Made by a program: the position numbers and the translations under genes. The notes below the pieces were generated by a model, which had not been told where the DNA came from, did no database searches, and worked only from the letters and a program-made list of their open reading frames with translations. DNA of 64,000 bases from Panulirus ornatus (taxonomy: Eukaryota; Arthropoda; Malacostraca; Decapoda; Palinuridae): positions 6,691,892-6,755,891 of the forward strand of contig NC_092281.1 of NCBI RefSeq assembly GCF_036320965.1. Reading direction: 5' to 3'. Positions 44,008 through 55,107 of the stretch are shown here, one piece after another (position 1 is the stretch's first letter; each line of letters opens with the position of its first letter).

Positions 44008-44127
44008 TTAGCAGAGGAAATACAAGAGGGGGAGGGTTTCCAGGTCCCCGCTCCTGTCCCCTTTAGTCATCTTCTACGACACACAAAGAATACATAGGTA
44101 GAATTCTTTCTCCCCTACCCCAGGGAT
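44008..44127 (+). mobile_element. Old partial SINE-like head unit
   Basis: Contains GGGAGGGTTTCCAGGTCCCC, CTTTAGTCATCTTCTACGAC and CTTTCTCCCCTACCCCAGGGATATA. It is the right half of the unit with several substitutions. Confidence 0.65.
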
Positions 44128-44129
44128 AT

Positions 44130-45145
44130 ATACATATATGAGATGGCCATAATCAGGGCATTCAGTGGCTCATGCCATCTCAGCTACCATAAAAAAAATC
44201 ACTCATTAGGTATATGATCTAACTCTTATGTCATAGACCTTAAACTTGTTAACCTTTTTGACATGAGACTGCTCCCAAGAAAAAGTAGAATACAGCAAGA
44301 AGGATGTAGAATCTTCTTACCCTTGGAAAAAAGTTAAAGCAAAATATAGTAGTAAGAGAGGGAACATATAGTGCATTTCTGTACCATATGAATATTAAAA
44401 AAAAGATATTTCTATAATGTAAAGTGAAAATGGTTGCAATATATCAAAATTAGCCTCATAATGGTAAATATGCAAGTTCCTGCAAATTTGTTTATCTTTC
44501 CTAATCATAAATATTCCCACAACTTTAAAAATCCTGACTAATCTATAATGCCTAAAGTCTGAGTCAGCATTTATCTGATGGTAAAGAGGAACATCTGCTA
44601 CTGCTAGATGAATGAAATAAAGTTCAAAATAAAAGAGTGAATAGACATATATCACTGTGTAATGAGTGGAACTAAAAACAGCATCTGCAGCACTGGCATC
44701 ATTACAACAACTCAGAACAATTAATACAAGGAATTACCATAAGCATTGATAAATCAAATCATTCTTACCCATAAAACAAGGCAATTGATCCATCCTGATA
44801 ACAGCTGCATGGATAAAGAGAAATATAAAAATCATTTTGAAAGATTTCATGAAAATGGGAATAAAAATGCAAGCACTACTTGCACATACAGTTCATCTAA
44901 AGCTGGGTCAAGTGATCTGACTGCCTACATTCACTGCAGTTAAAAGTTCTCAAAGATATCACTCCTTGAAGACAGATATTATACAAGAGGAGCATTATCA
45001 GTAAGCTCAACAAGGTTACATAAAAGGGTAAGAGATAACATTAATCATAAATACAGCATCTACATACAGCATTTACAATATCACTTATTCATATTTCTCT
45101 CTTTCATTGGCATACACACACATACACACACATATATACTTATAT
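44130..45145. other. Unique A/T-rich stretch, no recognisable feature
   Basis: Small open frames exist on both strands but none has a recognisable motif or flanking splice evidence consistent with BSDC1. Confidence 0.5.
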
Positions 45146-45146
45146 A

Positions 45147-45650
45147 CATGGAGAGAATGAGTGAGGAAAGATTGACAAAGAGGATATATGTGTCAGAGGT
45201 GGAGGGAAGAAGGAGAAGCAGGAGACCAAAGTGGAGGTGGAAGGATGGAGTGAAAAAGATTTTGAGAGATCGGGCCTGAACATACAGGAGGGAGAAAGGC
45301 ATGCAAGAAATAGAGTGAATTGGAATGATGTGGTATACTGGGGTCGACGTGATCTCAATGGATTGAACCAGCTAGAGACTGTGAACAAATGTGGCCTTTT
45401 TGTCTGTCCCTGGCACTGCTTCACTGGAGGGGGAGGGGGGAAGCTGTTTTGTGTGTGGTGGGGTGGCGATGGGAATGGTTGAATGCAGCAAGTATGGATA
45501 TGCATATGTATGAATACATTGAAATATATATGTATGTACATGTGCGTGTGAGGGCATTTATGTGCAAATATGTGTATGTGGGTGGGGTGGGCTATTCCTC
45601 ATCTGTTTCCTTGCGCTACCTCACAAATGCGGGAGACATCGGTTAAGTAT
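45147..45650 (+). mobile_element. 5'-truncated older LINE 3' fragment
   Basis: Starts at ATGGAGAGAATGAGTGAGG (the GHMERM codons) straight after a (TA)-rich tract, then GRRSRRPKWRW-type codons, a shortened 3' UTR with a degraded stem-loop (about 45415-45475), and the terminal GCGCTACCTCACAAATGCGGGAG. Confidence 0.82.
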
Positions 45651-45687
45651 AAGATACATACACACACATATATATATTTATTTATAT

Positions 45688-46653
45688 ATTGTTGTTCGCT
45701 GATGATACAGCGCTGGTGGCTGATTCATGTGAGAAACTGCAGAAGCTGGTGACTGAGTTTGGTAAAGTGTGTGGAAGACGAAAGTTGAGAGTAAATGTGA
45801 ATAAGAGCAAGGTTATTAGGTACAGTAGGGGTGAGGGTCAAGTCAATTGGGAGGTGAGTTTGAATGGAGAAAAACTGGAGGAAGTGAAGTGTTTTAGATA
45901 TCTGGGAGTGGATCTGTCAGCGGATGGAACCATGGAAGCGGAAGTGGATCATAGGGTGGGGGAGGGGGCGAAAATTTTGGGAGCCTTGAAAAATGTGTGG
46001 AAGTCGAGAACATTATCTCGGAAAGCAAAAATGGGTATGTTTGAGGGAATAGTGGTTCCAACAATGCTGTATGGTTGCGAGGCGTGGGCTATGGATAGAG
46101 ATGTGCGCAGGAGGATGGATGTGCTGGAAATGAGATGTTTGAGGACAATGTGTGGTGTGAGGTGGTTTGATCGAGTAAGTAACGTAAGGGTAAGAGAGAT
46201 GTGTGGAAATAAAAAGAGCGTGGTTGAGAGAGCAGAAGAGGGTGTTTTGAAATGGTTTGGGCACATGGAGAGAATGAGTGAGGAGAGATTGACCAAGAGG
46301 ATATATGTGTCGGAGGTGGAGGGAACGAGGAGAAGAGGGAGACCAAATTAGAGGTGGAAAGATGGAGTGAAAAAGATTTTGTGTGATCGGGGCCTGAACA
46401 TGCAGGAGGGTGAAAGGAGGGCAAGAAATAGAGTGAATTGGAGTCATGTGGTATACAGGGGTTGACGTGCTGTCAGTGGATTGAAGCAAGGCATGTGAAG
46501 CGTCTGGGGTAAACCATGGAAAGCTGTGTAGGTATGTATATTTGCGTGTGTGGACGTGTGTATGTACATGTGTATGGGGGGGGGGTTGGGCCATTTCTTT
46601 CGTCTGTTTCCTTGCGCTACCTCGCAAACGCGGGAGACAGCGACAAAGTATAA

Positions 46654-46671
<18 letters not shown>
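45688..46671 (+). mobile_element. 5'-truncated LINE copy, 'LSADG' subfamily, one nonsense codon
   Basis: Starts at the FADD codons (TTGTTGTTCGCTGATGAT) after (TA)-rich sequence. Carries SRGEGQ, DLSADG and DRDVRRR, and is nearly identical to the copies at 3438, 6735 and 9914. The frame 45689-46351 ends at a TAG where others have TGG (RPNW). Short 3' UTR, A-tail, then (TA)n. Confidence 0.92.

Positions 46672-46720
<49 letters not shown>
46672..46720. repeat. (TA)n microsatellite
   Basis: A TA tract lies between a LINE A-tail and a SINE-like unit. Confidence 0.95.
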
Positions 46721-46722
<2 letters not shown>

Positions 46723-46730
46723 CTTTTCTT

Positions 46731-46966
46731 TTAAACTATCCGCCATTTCCCGCATTAGCGAGGTAGCGTTAAGAACAGAGGACTGGGCCTTTGTGGAATA
46801 TCCTCACCTGGCCCCCCTCTGTTCCTTCTTTTGGAAAATTAAAAAAAGAAAAAAAAAAACGAGAGGGGAGGATTTCCAGCCTCCTGCTCCCTCCTCTTTT
46901 AGTCGCCTTCTACGACACGCAGGGAATACGTGGGAAGTATTCTTCATCCCCTATCCCCAGGGATAG
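46731..46966 (+). mobile_element. SINE-like head unit, plus orientation
   Basis: Complete unit from CCATTTCCCGCATTAGCGAGG to CCCCTATCCCCAGGGAT. Unlike most units it is followed by ~45 bp of unique sequence before the next TA tract. Confidence 0.75.
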
Positions 46967-47017
46967 TCCGGCGCTAACGTGGATTGTTGATTTGCCATGA
47001 TAAGTCTTCATCATATA

Positions 47018-47034
<17 letters not shown>

Positions 47035-47048
<14 letters not shown>

Positions 47049-48552
47049 ATACTTTGTCGCTGTCTCCCGCGTCTGCGAGGTAGCGCAAGGAAACAGACGA
47101 AAGAAATGGCCCAACCCCCCCCCATACACATGTATATACATACGTCCACACACGCAAATATACATACCTACACAGGTTTCCATGGTTTACCCCAAACGCT
47201 TCACATGCCTTGATTCAATCCACTGACAGCACGTCAATCCCGGTATACCACATCGCTCCAATTCACTCTATTCCTTGCCCTCCTTTCACCCTCCTGCATG
47301 TTCAGGCCCCGATCACACAAAATCTTTTTCACTCCATCTTTCCACCTCCAATTTGGTCTCCCTCTTCTCCTCGTTCCCTCCACCTCCGACACATATATCC
47401 TCTTGGTCAATCTTTCCTCACTCATTCTCTCCATGTGCCCAAACCACTTCAAAACACCCTCTTCTGCTCTCTCAACCACGCTCTTTTTATTTCCACACAT
47501 CTCTCTTACCCTTACGTTACTCACTCGATCAAACCACCTCACACCACACATTGTCCTCAAACATCTCATTTCCAGCACATCCATCCTCCTGCGCACATCT
47601 CTATCCATAGCCCACGCCTCGCAACCATACAGCATTGTTGGAACCACTATTCCTCAAACATACCCATTTTTGCTTTCCGAGATAATGTTCTCGACTTCCA
47701 CACATTCTTCAAGGCCCCCAGAATTTTCGCCCCCTCCCCCACCCTATGATCCACTTCCGCTTCCATGGTTCCATCCGCTGCCAGATCCACTCCCAGATAT
47801 CTAAAACACTTCACTTCCTCCAGTTTTTCTCCATTCAAACTCACCTCCCAATTGACTTGACCCTCAACCCTACTGTACCTAATAACCTTGCTCTTATTCA
47901 CATTTACTCTTAACTTTCTTCTTCCACACACTTTACCAAACTCAGTCACCAGCTTCTGCAGTTTCTCACATGAATCAGCCACCAGCGCTGTATCATCAGC
48001 GAACAACAACTGACTCACTTCCCAAGCTCTCTCATCCCCAACAGACTTCATACTTGCCCCTCTTTCCAAAACTCTTGCATTTACCTCCCTAACAACCCCA
48101 TCCATAAACAAATTAAACAACCATGGAGACATCACACACCCCTGCCGCAAACCTACATTCACTGAGAACCAATCACTTTCCTCTCTTCCTACACGTACAC
48201 ATGCCTTACATCCTCGATAAAAACTTTTCACTGCTTCTAACAACTTTCCTCCCACACCATATATTCTTAATACCTTCCACAGAGCATCTCTATCAACTCT
48301 ATCATATGCCTTCTCCAGATCCATAAATGCTACATACAAATCCATTTGCTTTTCTAAGTATTTCTCACATACATTCTTCAAAGCAAACACCTGATCCACA
48401 CATCCTCTACCACTTCTGAAACCACACTGCTCTTCCCCAATCTGATGCTCTGTACATGCCTTCACCCTCTCAATCAATACCCTCCCATATAATTTACCAG
48501 GAATACTCAACAAACTTATACCTCTGTAATTTGAGCACTCACTCTTATCACT

Positions 48553-48553
<1 letters not shown>
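47035..48553 (-). mobile_element. 5'-truncated LINE copy, minus orientation, 1-base frameshift
   Basis: Minus-strand RT from SECSNYRGISLLSIPGK to the stop near 47234. A single base is missing near 47655 (MGMFEE), splitting the frame into 48553-47647 and 47647-47234. Short 3' UTR; truncated end in (TA)n. It forms a long inverted repeat with the plus copy at 49187. Confidence 0.92.

Positions 48554-48554
<1 letters not shown>

Positions 48555-48631
<77 letters not shown>
48555..48631. repeat. (TA)n microsatellite, ~38 units
   Basis: A TA tract lies between two minus-strand LINE copies. Confidence 0.95.
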
Positions 48632-48639
<8 letters not shown>

Positions 48640-49168
48640 TCTTGCTTTGTTGCTGTCTCCCGCGTTTGCGAGGTAGCGCAAGGAAACAGACGAAAGAAAT
48701 GACCCAACCCACCCCCATACACATGTATATACATACGTCCACACACGCAAATATACATACCTACACAGCTTTCCATGGTTTACCCCAGACGCTTCACATG
48801 CCCTGATTCAACCCACTGACAGCACGTCAACCCCGGTATACCACATCGATCCAATTCACTCTATTCCTTGCCCTCCTTTCACCCTCCTGCATGTTCAGGC
48901 CCCGATCACACAAAATCTTTTTCACTCCATCTTTCCACCTCCAATTTGGTCTCCCACTTCTCCTCGTTCCCTTCACCTCCAACACATATATCCTCTTGGT
49001 CAATCTTTCCTCACTCATTCTTTCCATGTGCCCAAACCATTTCAAAACACCCTCTTCTGCTCTCTCAACCACGCTCTTTTTATTTCCACACATCTCTCTT
49101 ACCCTTACGTTACTTACTCGATCAAACCACCTCACACCACACATTGTCCTCAAACATCTCATTTCCAT
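48632..49168 (-). mobile_element. 5'-truncated LINE copy, minus orientation
   Basis: Retains only the last ~113 codons (open 49168-48827, beginning MEMRCLRTMCG) and the short 3' UTR. Truncated at a (TA)n tract. Confidence 0.9.
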
Positions 49169-49186
49169 ATATATATATATATATAT

Positions 49187-51660
49187 GGATGTTAATGTGC
49201 TGAGAGGTGCAACTGGAGGGATGTCTGATCATTATCTTGTGGAGGCTAAGGTGAAGATTTGTATGGGTTTTCAGAAAAGAAGAGTGAATGTTAGGGTGAA
49301 GAGGGTGGTGAGAGTAAGTGAGCTTGAGAAGGAGACCTGTGTGAGGAAGTACCAGGAGAGACTGAGTACAGAATGGAAAAAGGTGAGAACAATGGAAGTA
49401 AGGGGAGTGGGGGAGGAATGGGATGTATTTAGGGAATCAGTGATGGATTGCGCAAAAGATGCTTGTGGCATGAGAAGAGTGGGAGGTGGGTTGATTAGAA
49501 AGGGTAGTGAGTGGTGGGATGAAGAAGTAAGAGTATTAGTGAAAGAGAAGAGAGAGGCATTTGGACGATTTTTGCAGGGAAAAAATGCAATTGAGTGGGA
49601 GATGTATAAAAGAAAGAGACAGGAGGTCAAGAGAAAGGTGCAAGAGGTGAAAAAAAGGGCAAATGAGAGTTGGGGTGAGAGAGTATCATTAAATTTTAGG
49701 GAGAATAAAATGATGTTCTGGAAGGAGGTAAATAAAGTGCGTAAGACAAGGGAGCAAATGGGAACTTCGGTGAAGGGCGCAAGTGGGGAGGTGATAACAA
49801 GTAGTGGTGATGTGAGAAGGAGATGGAGTGAGTATTTTGAAGGTTTGTTGAATGTGTTTGATGATAGAGTGGCAGATATAGGGTGTTTTGGTCGAGGTGG
49901 TGTGCAAAGTGAGAGGGTTAGGGAAAATGATTTGGTAAACAGAGAAAAGGTAGTGAAAGTCTTGCGGAAGATGAAAGCCGGCAAGGCAGCAGGTTTGGAT
50001 GGTATTGCAGTGGAATTTATTAAAAAAGGGGGTGACTGTATTGTTGACTGGTTGGTAAGGTTATTTAATGTATGTATGACTCATGGTGAGGTGCCTGAGG
50101 ATTGGCGGAATGCGTGCATAGTGCCAATGTACAAAGGCAAAGGGGATAAGAGTGAGTGCTCAAATTACAGAGGTATAAGTTTGTTGAGTATTCCTGGTAA
50201 ATTATATGGGAGGGTATTGATTGAGAGGGTGAAGGCATGTACAAAGCATCAGATTGGGGAAGAGCAGTGTAGTTTCAGAAGTGGTAGAGGATGTGTGGAT
50301 CAGGTGTTTGCTTTGAAGAATGTATGTGAGAAATACTTAGAAAAGCAAATGGATTTGTATGTAGCATTTATGGATCTGGAGAAGGCATATGATAGAGTTG
50401 ATAGAGATGCTCTGTGGAAGGTATTAAGAATATATGGTGTGGGAGGAAAGTTGTTAGAAGCAGTGAAAAGTTTTTATCGAGGATGTAAGGCATGTGTACG
50501 TGTAGGAAGAGAGGAAAGTGATTGGTTCTCAGTGAATGTAGGTTTGCGGCAAGGGTGTGTGATGTCTCCATGGTTGTTTAATTTGTTTATGGATGGGGTT
50601 GTTAGGGAGGTAAATGCAAGAGTTTTGGAAAGAGGGGCAAGTATGAAGTCTGTTGGGGATGAGAGAGCTTGGGAAGTGAGTCAGTTGTTGTTCGCTGATG
50701 ATACAGCGCTGGTGGCTGATTCATGTGAGAAACTGCAGAAGCTGGTGACTGAGTTTGGAAAAGTGTGTGGAAGAAGAAAGTTAAGAGTAAATGTGAATAA
50801 GAGCAAGGTTATTAGGTACAGTAGGGTTGAGGGTCAAGTCAATTGGGAGGTGAGTTTGAATGGAGAAAAACTGGAGGAAGTGAAGTGTTTTAGATATCTG
50901 GGAGTGGATCTGGCAGCGGATGGAACCATGGAAGCAGAAGTGGATCATAGGGTGGGGGAGGGGGCGAAAATCCTGGGGGCCTTGAAGAATGTGTGGAAGT
51001 CGAGAACATTATCTCGGAAAGCAAAAATGGGTATGTTTGAAGGAATAGTGGTTCCAACAATGTTGTATGGTTGCGAGGCGTGGGCTATGGATAGAGTTGT
51101 GCGCAGGAGGATGGATGTGCTGGAAATGAGATGTTTGAGGACAATGTGTGGTGTGAGGTGGTTTGATCGAGTGAGTAACGTAAGGGTAAGAGAGATGTGT
51201 GGAAATAAAAAGAGCGTGGTTGAGAGAGCAGAAGAGGGTGTTTTGAAGTGGTTTGGGCACATGGAGAGGATGAGTGAGGAAAGATTGACCAAGAGGATAT
51301 ATGTGTCGGAGGTGGAGGGAACAAGGAGAAGAGGGAGACCAAATTGGAGGTGGAAAGATGGAGTGAAAAAGATTTTATGTGATCGGGGCCTGAACATGCA
51401 GGAGGGTGAAAGGAGGGCAAGGAATAGAGTGAGTTGGAGCGATGTGGTATACCGGGATTGACGTGCTGTCAGTGGATTGAAGCAGGGCATGTGAAGCGTC
51501 TGGGGTAAACCGTGGAAGGCTGTGTAGGTATGTATATTTGCGTGTGTGGACGTATGCATATACATGTGTATGGGGGGGGTTGGGCCATTTCTTTCGTCTG
51601 TTTCCTTGCGCTACCTCGCAAACGCGGGAGACAGCGACAAAGTATAATAAAAAAAAATAA
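49187..51660 (+). mobile_element. Most intact LINE copy in the window (endonuclease end plus full RT in one frame)
   Basis: Starts at DVNVLRGATGG after (TA)n and is uninterrupted to the stop at 51461. Short 3' UTR with the terminal hairpin, then AATAAAAAAAAATAATAATAA and (TA)n. It lacks the 5' head and the catalytic part of the endonuclease, so it is not self-sufficient. Confidence 0.93.
49188..51461 (+). CDS. LINE endonuclease(C-term)-reverse transcriptase ORF, 757 codons open
   Basis: Codon 1 here is the first LINE codon; the frame stays open upstream only through antisense LINE and TA repeat, so no natural start exists. Order: SDHYLVEAKV (49224 on, last endonuclease motif), a ~230-residue charged linker, fingers (KKGGDCIVDWLVRLFN, YRGISLLSIPGK), FMDLEKAYD, RQGCVMSPW, FADD (50691-50702), then the C-terminal region with MLYGCEAW, WFGHMERMSEERLTK and RGRPNW. 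Unusual residues: CSFRSGRG for CGFRSGRG, and CTKHQ for CTEHQ. All RT catalytic aspartates are present. Confidence 0.85.
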   Translation, partial: DVNVLRGATGGMSDHYLVEAKVKICMGFQKRRVNVRVKRVVRVSELEKETCVRKYQERLSTEWKKVRTMEVRGVGEEWDVFRESVMDCAKDACGMRRVGGGLIRKGSEWWDEEVRVLVKEKREAFGRFLQGKNAIEWEMYKRKRQEVKRKVQEVKKRANESWGERVSLNFRENKMMFWKEVNKVRKTREQMGTSVKGASGEVITSSGDVRRRWSEYFEGLLNVFDDRVADIGCFGRGGVQSERVRENDLVNREKVVKVLRKMKAGKAAGLDGIAVEFIKKGGDCIVDWLVRLFNVCMTHGEVPEDWRNACIVPMYKGKGDKSECSNYRGISLLSIPGKLYGRVLIERVKACTKHQIGEEQCSFRSGRGCVDQVFALKNVCEKYLEKQMDLYVAFMDLEKAYDRVDRDALWKVLRIYGVGGKLLEAVKSFYRGCKACVRVGREESDWFSVNVGLRQGCVMSPWLFNLFMDGVVREVNARVLERGASMKSVGDERAWEVSQLLFADDTALVADSCEKLQKLVTEFGKVCGRRKLRVNVNKSKVIRYSRVEGQVNWEVSLNGEKLEEVKCFRYLGVDLAADGTMEAEVDHRVGEGAKILGALKNVWKSRTLSRKAKMGMFEGIVVPTMLYGCEAWAMDRVVRRRMDVLEMRCLRTMCGVRWFDRVSNVRVREMCGNKKSVVERAEEGVLKWFGHMERMSEERLTKRIYVSEVEGTRRRGRPNWRWKDGVKKILCDRGLNMQEGERRARNRVSWSDVVYRD

Positions 51661-51661
51661 T

Positions 51662-51665
<4 letters not shown>

Positions 51666-51712
<47 letters not shown>
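51666..51712. repeat. (TA)n microsatellite
   Basis: A TA tract at the head of the first 1.7-kb duplication unit; the counterpart is 53371-53417. Confidence 0.95.
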
Positions 51713-51714
<2 letters not shown>

Positions 51715-53365
51715 AATCCATTTGCTTTTCTAAGTATTTCTCACATACATTCTTCAAAGCAAACACCTGATCCACACATCCTCTACCACTTCTCAAACCA
51801 CACTGCTCTTCCCCAATCTGATGCTCTGTACATGCCTTCACCCTCTCAATCAATACCCTCCCATATAATTTGCCAGGAATACTCAACAAACTTATACCTC
51901 TGTAATTTGAGCACTCACTCTTATCCCCTTTGCCTTTGTACAATGGCACTATGCACGCATTCCGCCAATCCTCAGGCACCTCACCATGAGTCATACATAC
52001 ATTTAATAACCTTACCAACCAGTCAACAATACAGTCACCCCCTTTTTCAATAAATTCCACTGCAATACCATCCAAACCTGCTGCCTTGCCGGCTTTCATC
52101 TTCCGCAAAGCTCTGTGGAAGGTATTAAGAATATATGGTGTGGGAGGCAAGTTGTTAGAAGCAGTGAAAAGTTTTTATCGAGGATGTAAGGCATGTGTAC
52201 GTGTAGCAAGAGAGGAAAGTGATTGGTTCTCAGTGAATGTAGGTTTGCGGCAGGGGTGTGTGATGTCTCCATGGTTGTTTAATTTGTTATGGATGGGGTT
52301 GTTAGGGAGGTGAATGCAAGAGTTTTGGAAAGAGGGGCAAGTATGAAGTCTGTTGGGGATGAGAGAGCTTGGGAAGTGAGTCAGTTGTTGTTCGCTGATG
52401 ATACAGCGCTGGTGGCTGATTCATGTGAGAAACTGCAGAAGCTGGTGACTGAGTTTGGTAAAGTGTGTGAAAGAAGAAAGTTAAGAGTAAATGTGAATAA
52501 GAGCAAGGTTATTAGGTACAGTAGGGTTGAGGGTCAAGTCAATTGGGAAGGTGAGTTTGAATGGAGAAAAACTGGAGGAAGTGAAGTGTTTTAGATATCT
52601 GGGAGTGGATCTGGCAGCGGATGGAACCATGGAAGCAGAAGTGGATCATAGGGTGGGGGAGGGGGGCGAAAATTCTGGGAGCCTTGAAGAATGTGTGGAA
52701 GTCGAGAACATTATCTCGGAAAGCAAAAATGGGTATGTTTGAAGGAATAGTGGTTCCAACAATGTTGTATGGTTGCGAGGCGTGGACTATGGATAGAGTT
52801 GTGCGCAGGAGGATGGATGTGCTGGAAATGAGATGTTTGAGGACAATGTGTGGTGTGAGGTGGTTTGATCGAGTGAGTAATGTAAGGGTAAGAGAGATGT
52901 GTGGAAATAAAAAGAGCGTGGTTGAGAGAGCAGAAGAGGGTGTTTTGAAAGTGGTTTCGTCACATGGAGAGAATGAGTGAGGAAAGATTGACCAAGAGGA
53001 TATATGTGTCGGAGGTGGAGGGAACAGAGGAGAAGAGGGAGACCAAATTGGAGGTGGAAAGATGGAGTGAAAAAGATTTTGTGTGATCGGGGCCTGAACA
53101 TGCAGGAGGGTGAAAGGAGGGCAAGGAATAGAGTGAGTTGGAGCGATGTGGTATACCGGGGTTGAAGTGCTGTCAGTGGATTGAATCAAGGGCATGTGAA
53201 GCGTCTGGGGTAAACCGTGGAAGGCTGTGTAGGTATGTATATTTGCGTGTGTGGACGTATGTATATACATGTGTATGGGGGGGGTTGGGCCATTTCTTTC
53301 GTCTGTTTCCTTGCGCTACCTCGCAAACGCGGGAGACAGCGACAAAGTATAATAAAAAAAAATAA
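51713..53365 (+). mobile_element. LINE with inverted 5' part (twin-priming structure), several frameshifts
   Basis: 51713-52108 is minus-oriented and covers ALRKMKAGKAAGLDG to KQMDLY. At 52106-52110 the strand flips at a shared GCT, and plus-oriented sequence begins at ALWKVLRIYG, the part that should follow after a ~60-base gap. Inverted 5' piece, short gap and microhomology are the known product of twin priming. Lesions in the plus part: a T lost at 52288 (TTTGTTATGG), G gained near 52549 and 52664, an extra base near 52950, and a changed GAACAGAGGAG near 53024. Confidence 0.88.
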
Positions 53366-53366
53366 T

Positions 53367-53417
<51 letters not shown>

Positions 53418-53419
<2 letters not shown>

Positions 53420-55054
53420 AATCCATTTGCTTTTCTAAGTATTTCTCACATACATTCTTCAAAGCAAACACCTGATCCACACATCCTCTACCACTTCTCA
53501 AACCACACTGCTCTTCCCCAATCTGATGCTCTGTACATGCCTTCACCCTCTCAATCAATACCCTCCCATATAATTTGCCAGGAATACTCAACAAACTTAT
53601 ACCTCTGTAATTTGAGCACTCACTCTTATCCCCTTTGCCTTTGTACAATGGCACTATGCACGCATTCCGCCAATCCTCAGGCACCTCACCATGAGTCATA
53701 CATACATTTAATAACCTTACCAACCAGTCAACAATACAGTCACCCCCTTTTTCAATAAATTCCACTGCAATACCATCCAAACCTGCTGCCTTGCCGGCTT
53801 TCATCTTCCGAAAAGCTCTGTGGAAGGTATTAAGAATATATGGTGTGGGAGGCAAGTTGTTAGAAGCAGTGAAAAGTTTTTATCGAGGATGTAAGGCATG
53901 TGTACGTGTAGCAAGAGAGGAAAGTGATTGGTTCTCAGTGAATGTAGGTTTGCGGCAGGGGTGTGTGATGTCTCCATGGTTGTTTAATTTGTTATGGATG
54001 GGGTTGTTAGGGAGGTGAATGCAAGAGTTTTGGAAAGAGGGGCAAGTATGAAGTCTGTTGGGGATGAGAGAGCTTGGGAAGTGAGTCAGTTGTTGTTCGC
54101 TGATGATACAGCGCTGGTGGCTGATTCATGTGAGAAACTGCAGAAGCTGGTGACTGAGTTTGGTAAAGTGTGTGAAAGAAGAAAGTTAAGAGTAAATGTG
54201 AATAAGAGCAAGGTTATTAGGTACAGTAGGGTTGAGGGTCAAGTCAATTGGAAGGTGAGTTTGAATGGAGAAAAACTGGAGGAAGTGAAGTGTTTTAGAT
54301 ATTTGGGAGTGGATCTGGCAGCGGATGGAACCATGGAAGTGGAAGTGGATCATAGGGTGGGGGAGGGGGCGAAAATTCTGGGAGCCTTGAAGAATGTGTG
54401 GAAGTCGAGAACATTATCTCGGAAAGCAAAAATGGGTATGTTTGAAGGAATAGTGGTTCCAACAATGTTGTATGGTTGCGAGGCGTGGACTATGGATAGA
54501 GTTGTGCGCAGGAGGATGGATGTGCTGGAAATGAGATGTTTGAGGACAATGTGTGGTGTGAGGTGGTTTGATCGAGTAAGTAACTTAAGGGTAAGAGAGA
54601 TGTGTGGAAATAAAAAGAGCGTGGTTGAGAGAGCAGAAGAGGGTGTTTTGAAATGGTTTCGTCACATGGAGAGAATGAGTGAGGAAAGATTGACCAAGAG
54701 GATATATGTGTCGGAGGTGGAGGGAACGAGGAGAAGAGGGAGACCAAATTGGAGGTGGAAAGATGGAGTGAAAAAGATTTTGTGTGATCGGGGCCTGAAC
54801 ATGCAGGAGGGTGAAAGGAGGGCAAGGAATAGAGTGAATTGGAGCGATGTGGTATACCGGGGTTGATGTGCTGTCAGTGGATTGAATCAAGGCATGTGAA
54901 GCGTCTGGGGTAAACCATGGAAAGCTGTGTAGGTATGTATATTTGCGTGTGTGGACGTATGTATATGCATGTGTATGGGGGTGGGTTGGGCCATTTCTTT
55001 TGTCTGTTTCCTTGCGCTACCTCGCAAACGCGGGAGACAGCGACAAAGCAAAAA

Positions 55055-55064
<10 letters not shown>
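53418..55064 (+). mobile_element. LINE with inverted 5' part, duplicate of 51713-53365, better preserved
   Basis: Same inversion breakpoint (53811-53815) and the same lost T before ATGG (53993), so it shares ancestry with the preceding copy. The frame 53994-54866 is open to the stop (FADD, DLAADG, GRPNW), with WFRHMERM in place of WFGHMERM. It lacks the later frameshifts of the first unit. Confidence 0.9.

Positions 55065-55107
<43 letters not shown>

Larger units (their letters stand above)
51512..54916. repeat. 1.7-kb tandem duplication (two units)
   Basis: Unit 1 is about 51512-53216 and unit 2 about 53217-54916, at a constant offset of 1705 bases through the 3' UTR joint, (TA)n, inverted LINE piece and strand flip. 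Both units open with the rare GTGGAAGGCTGTGTAGG variant of the LINE 3' UTR, which places the recombination joint in the 3' end of a LINE. Confidence 0.9.
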
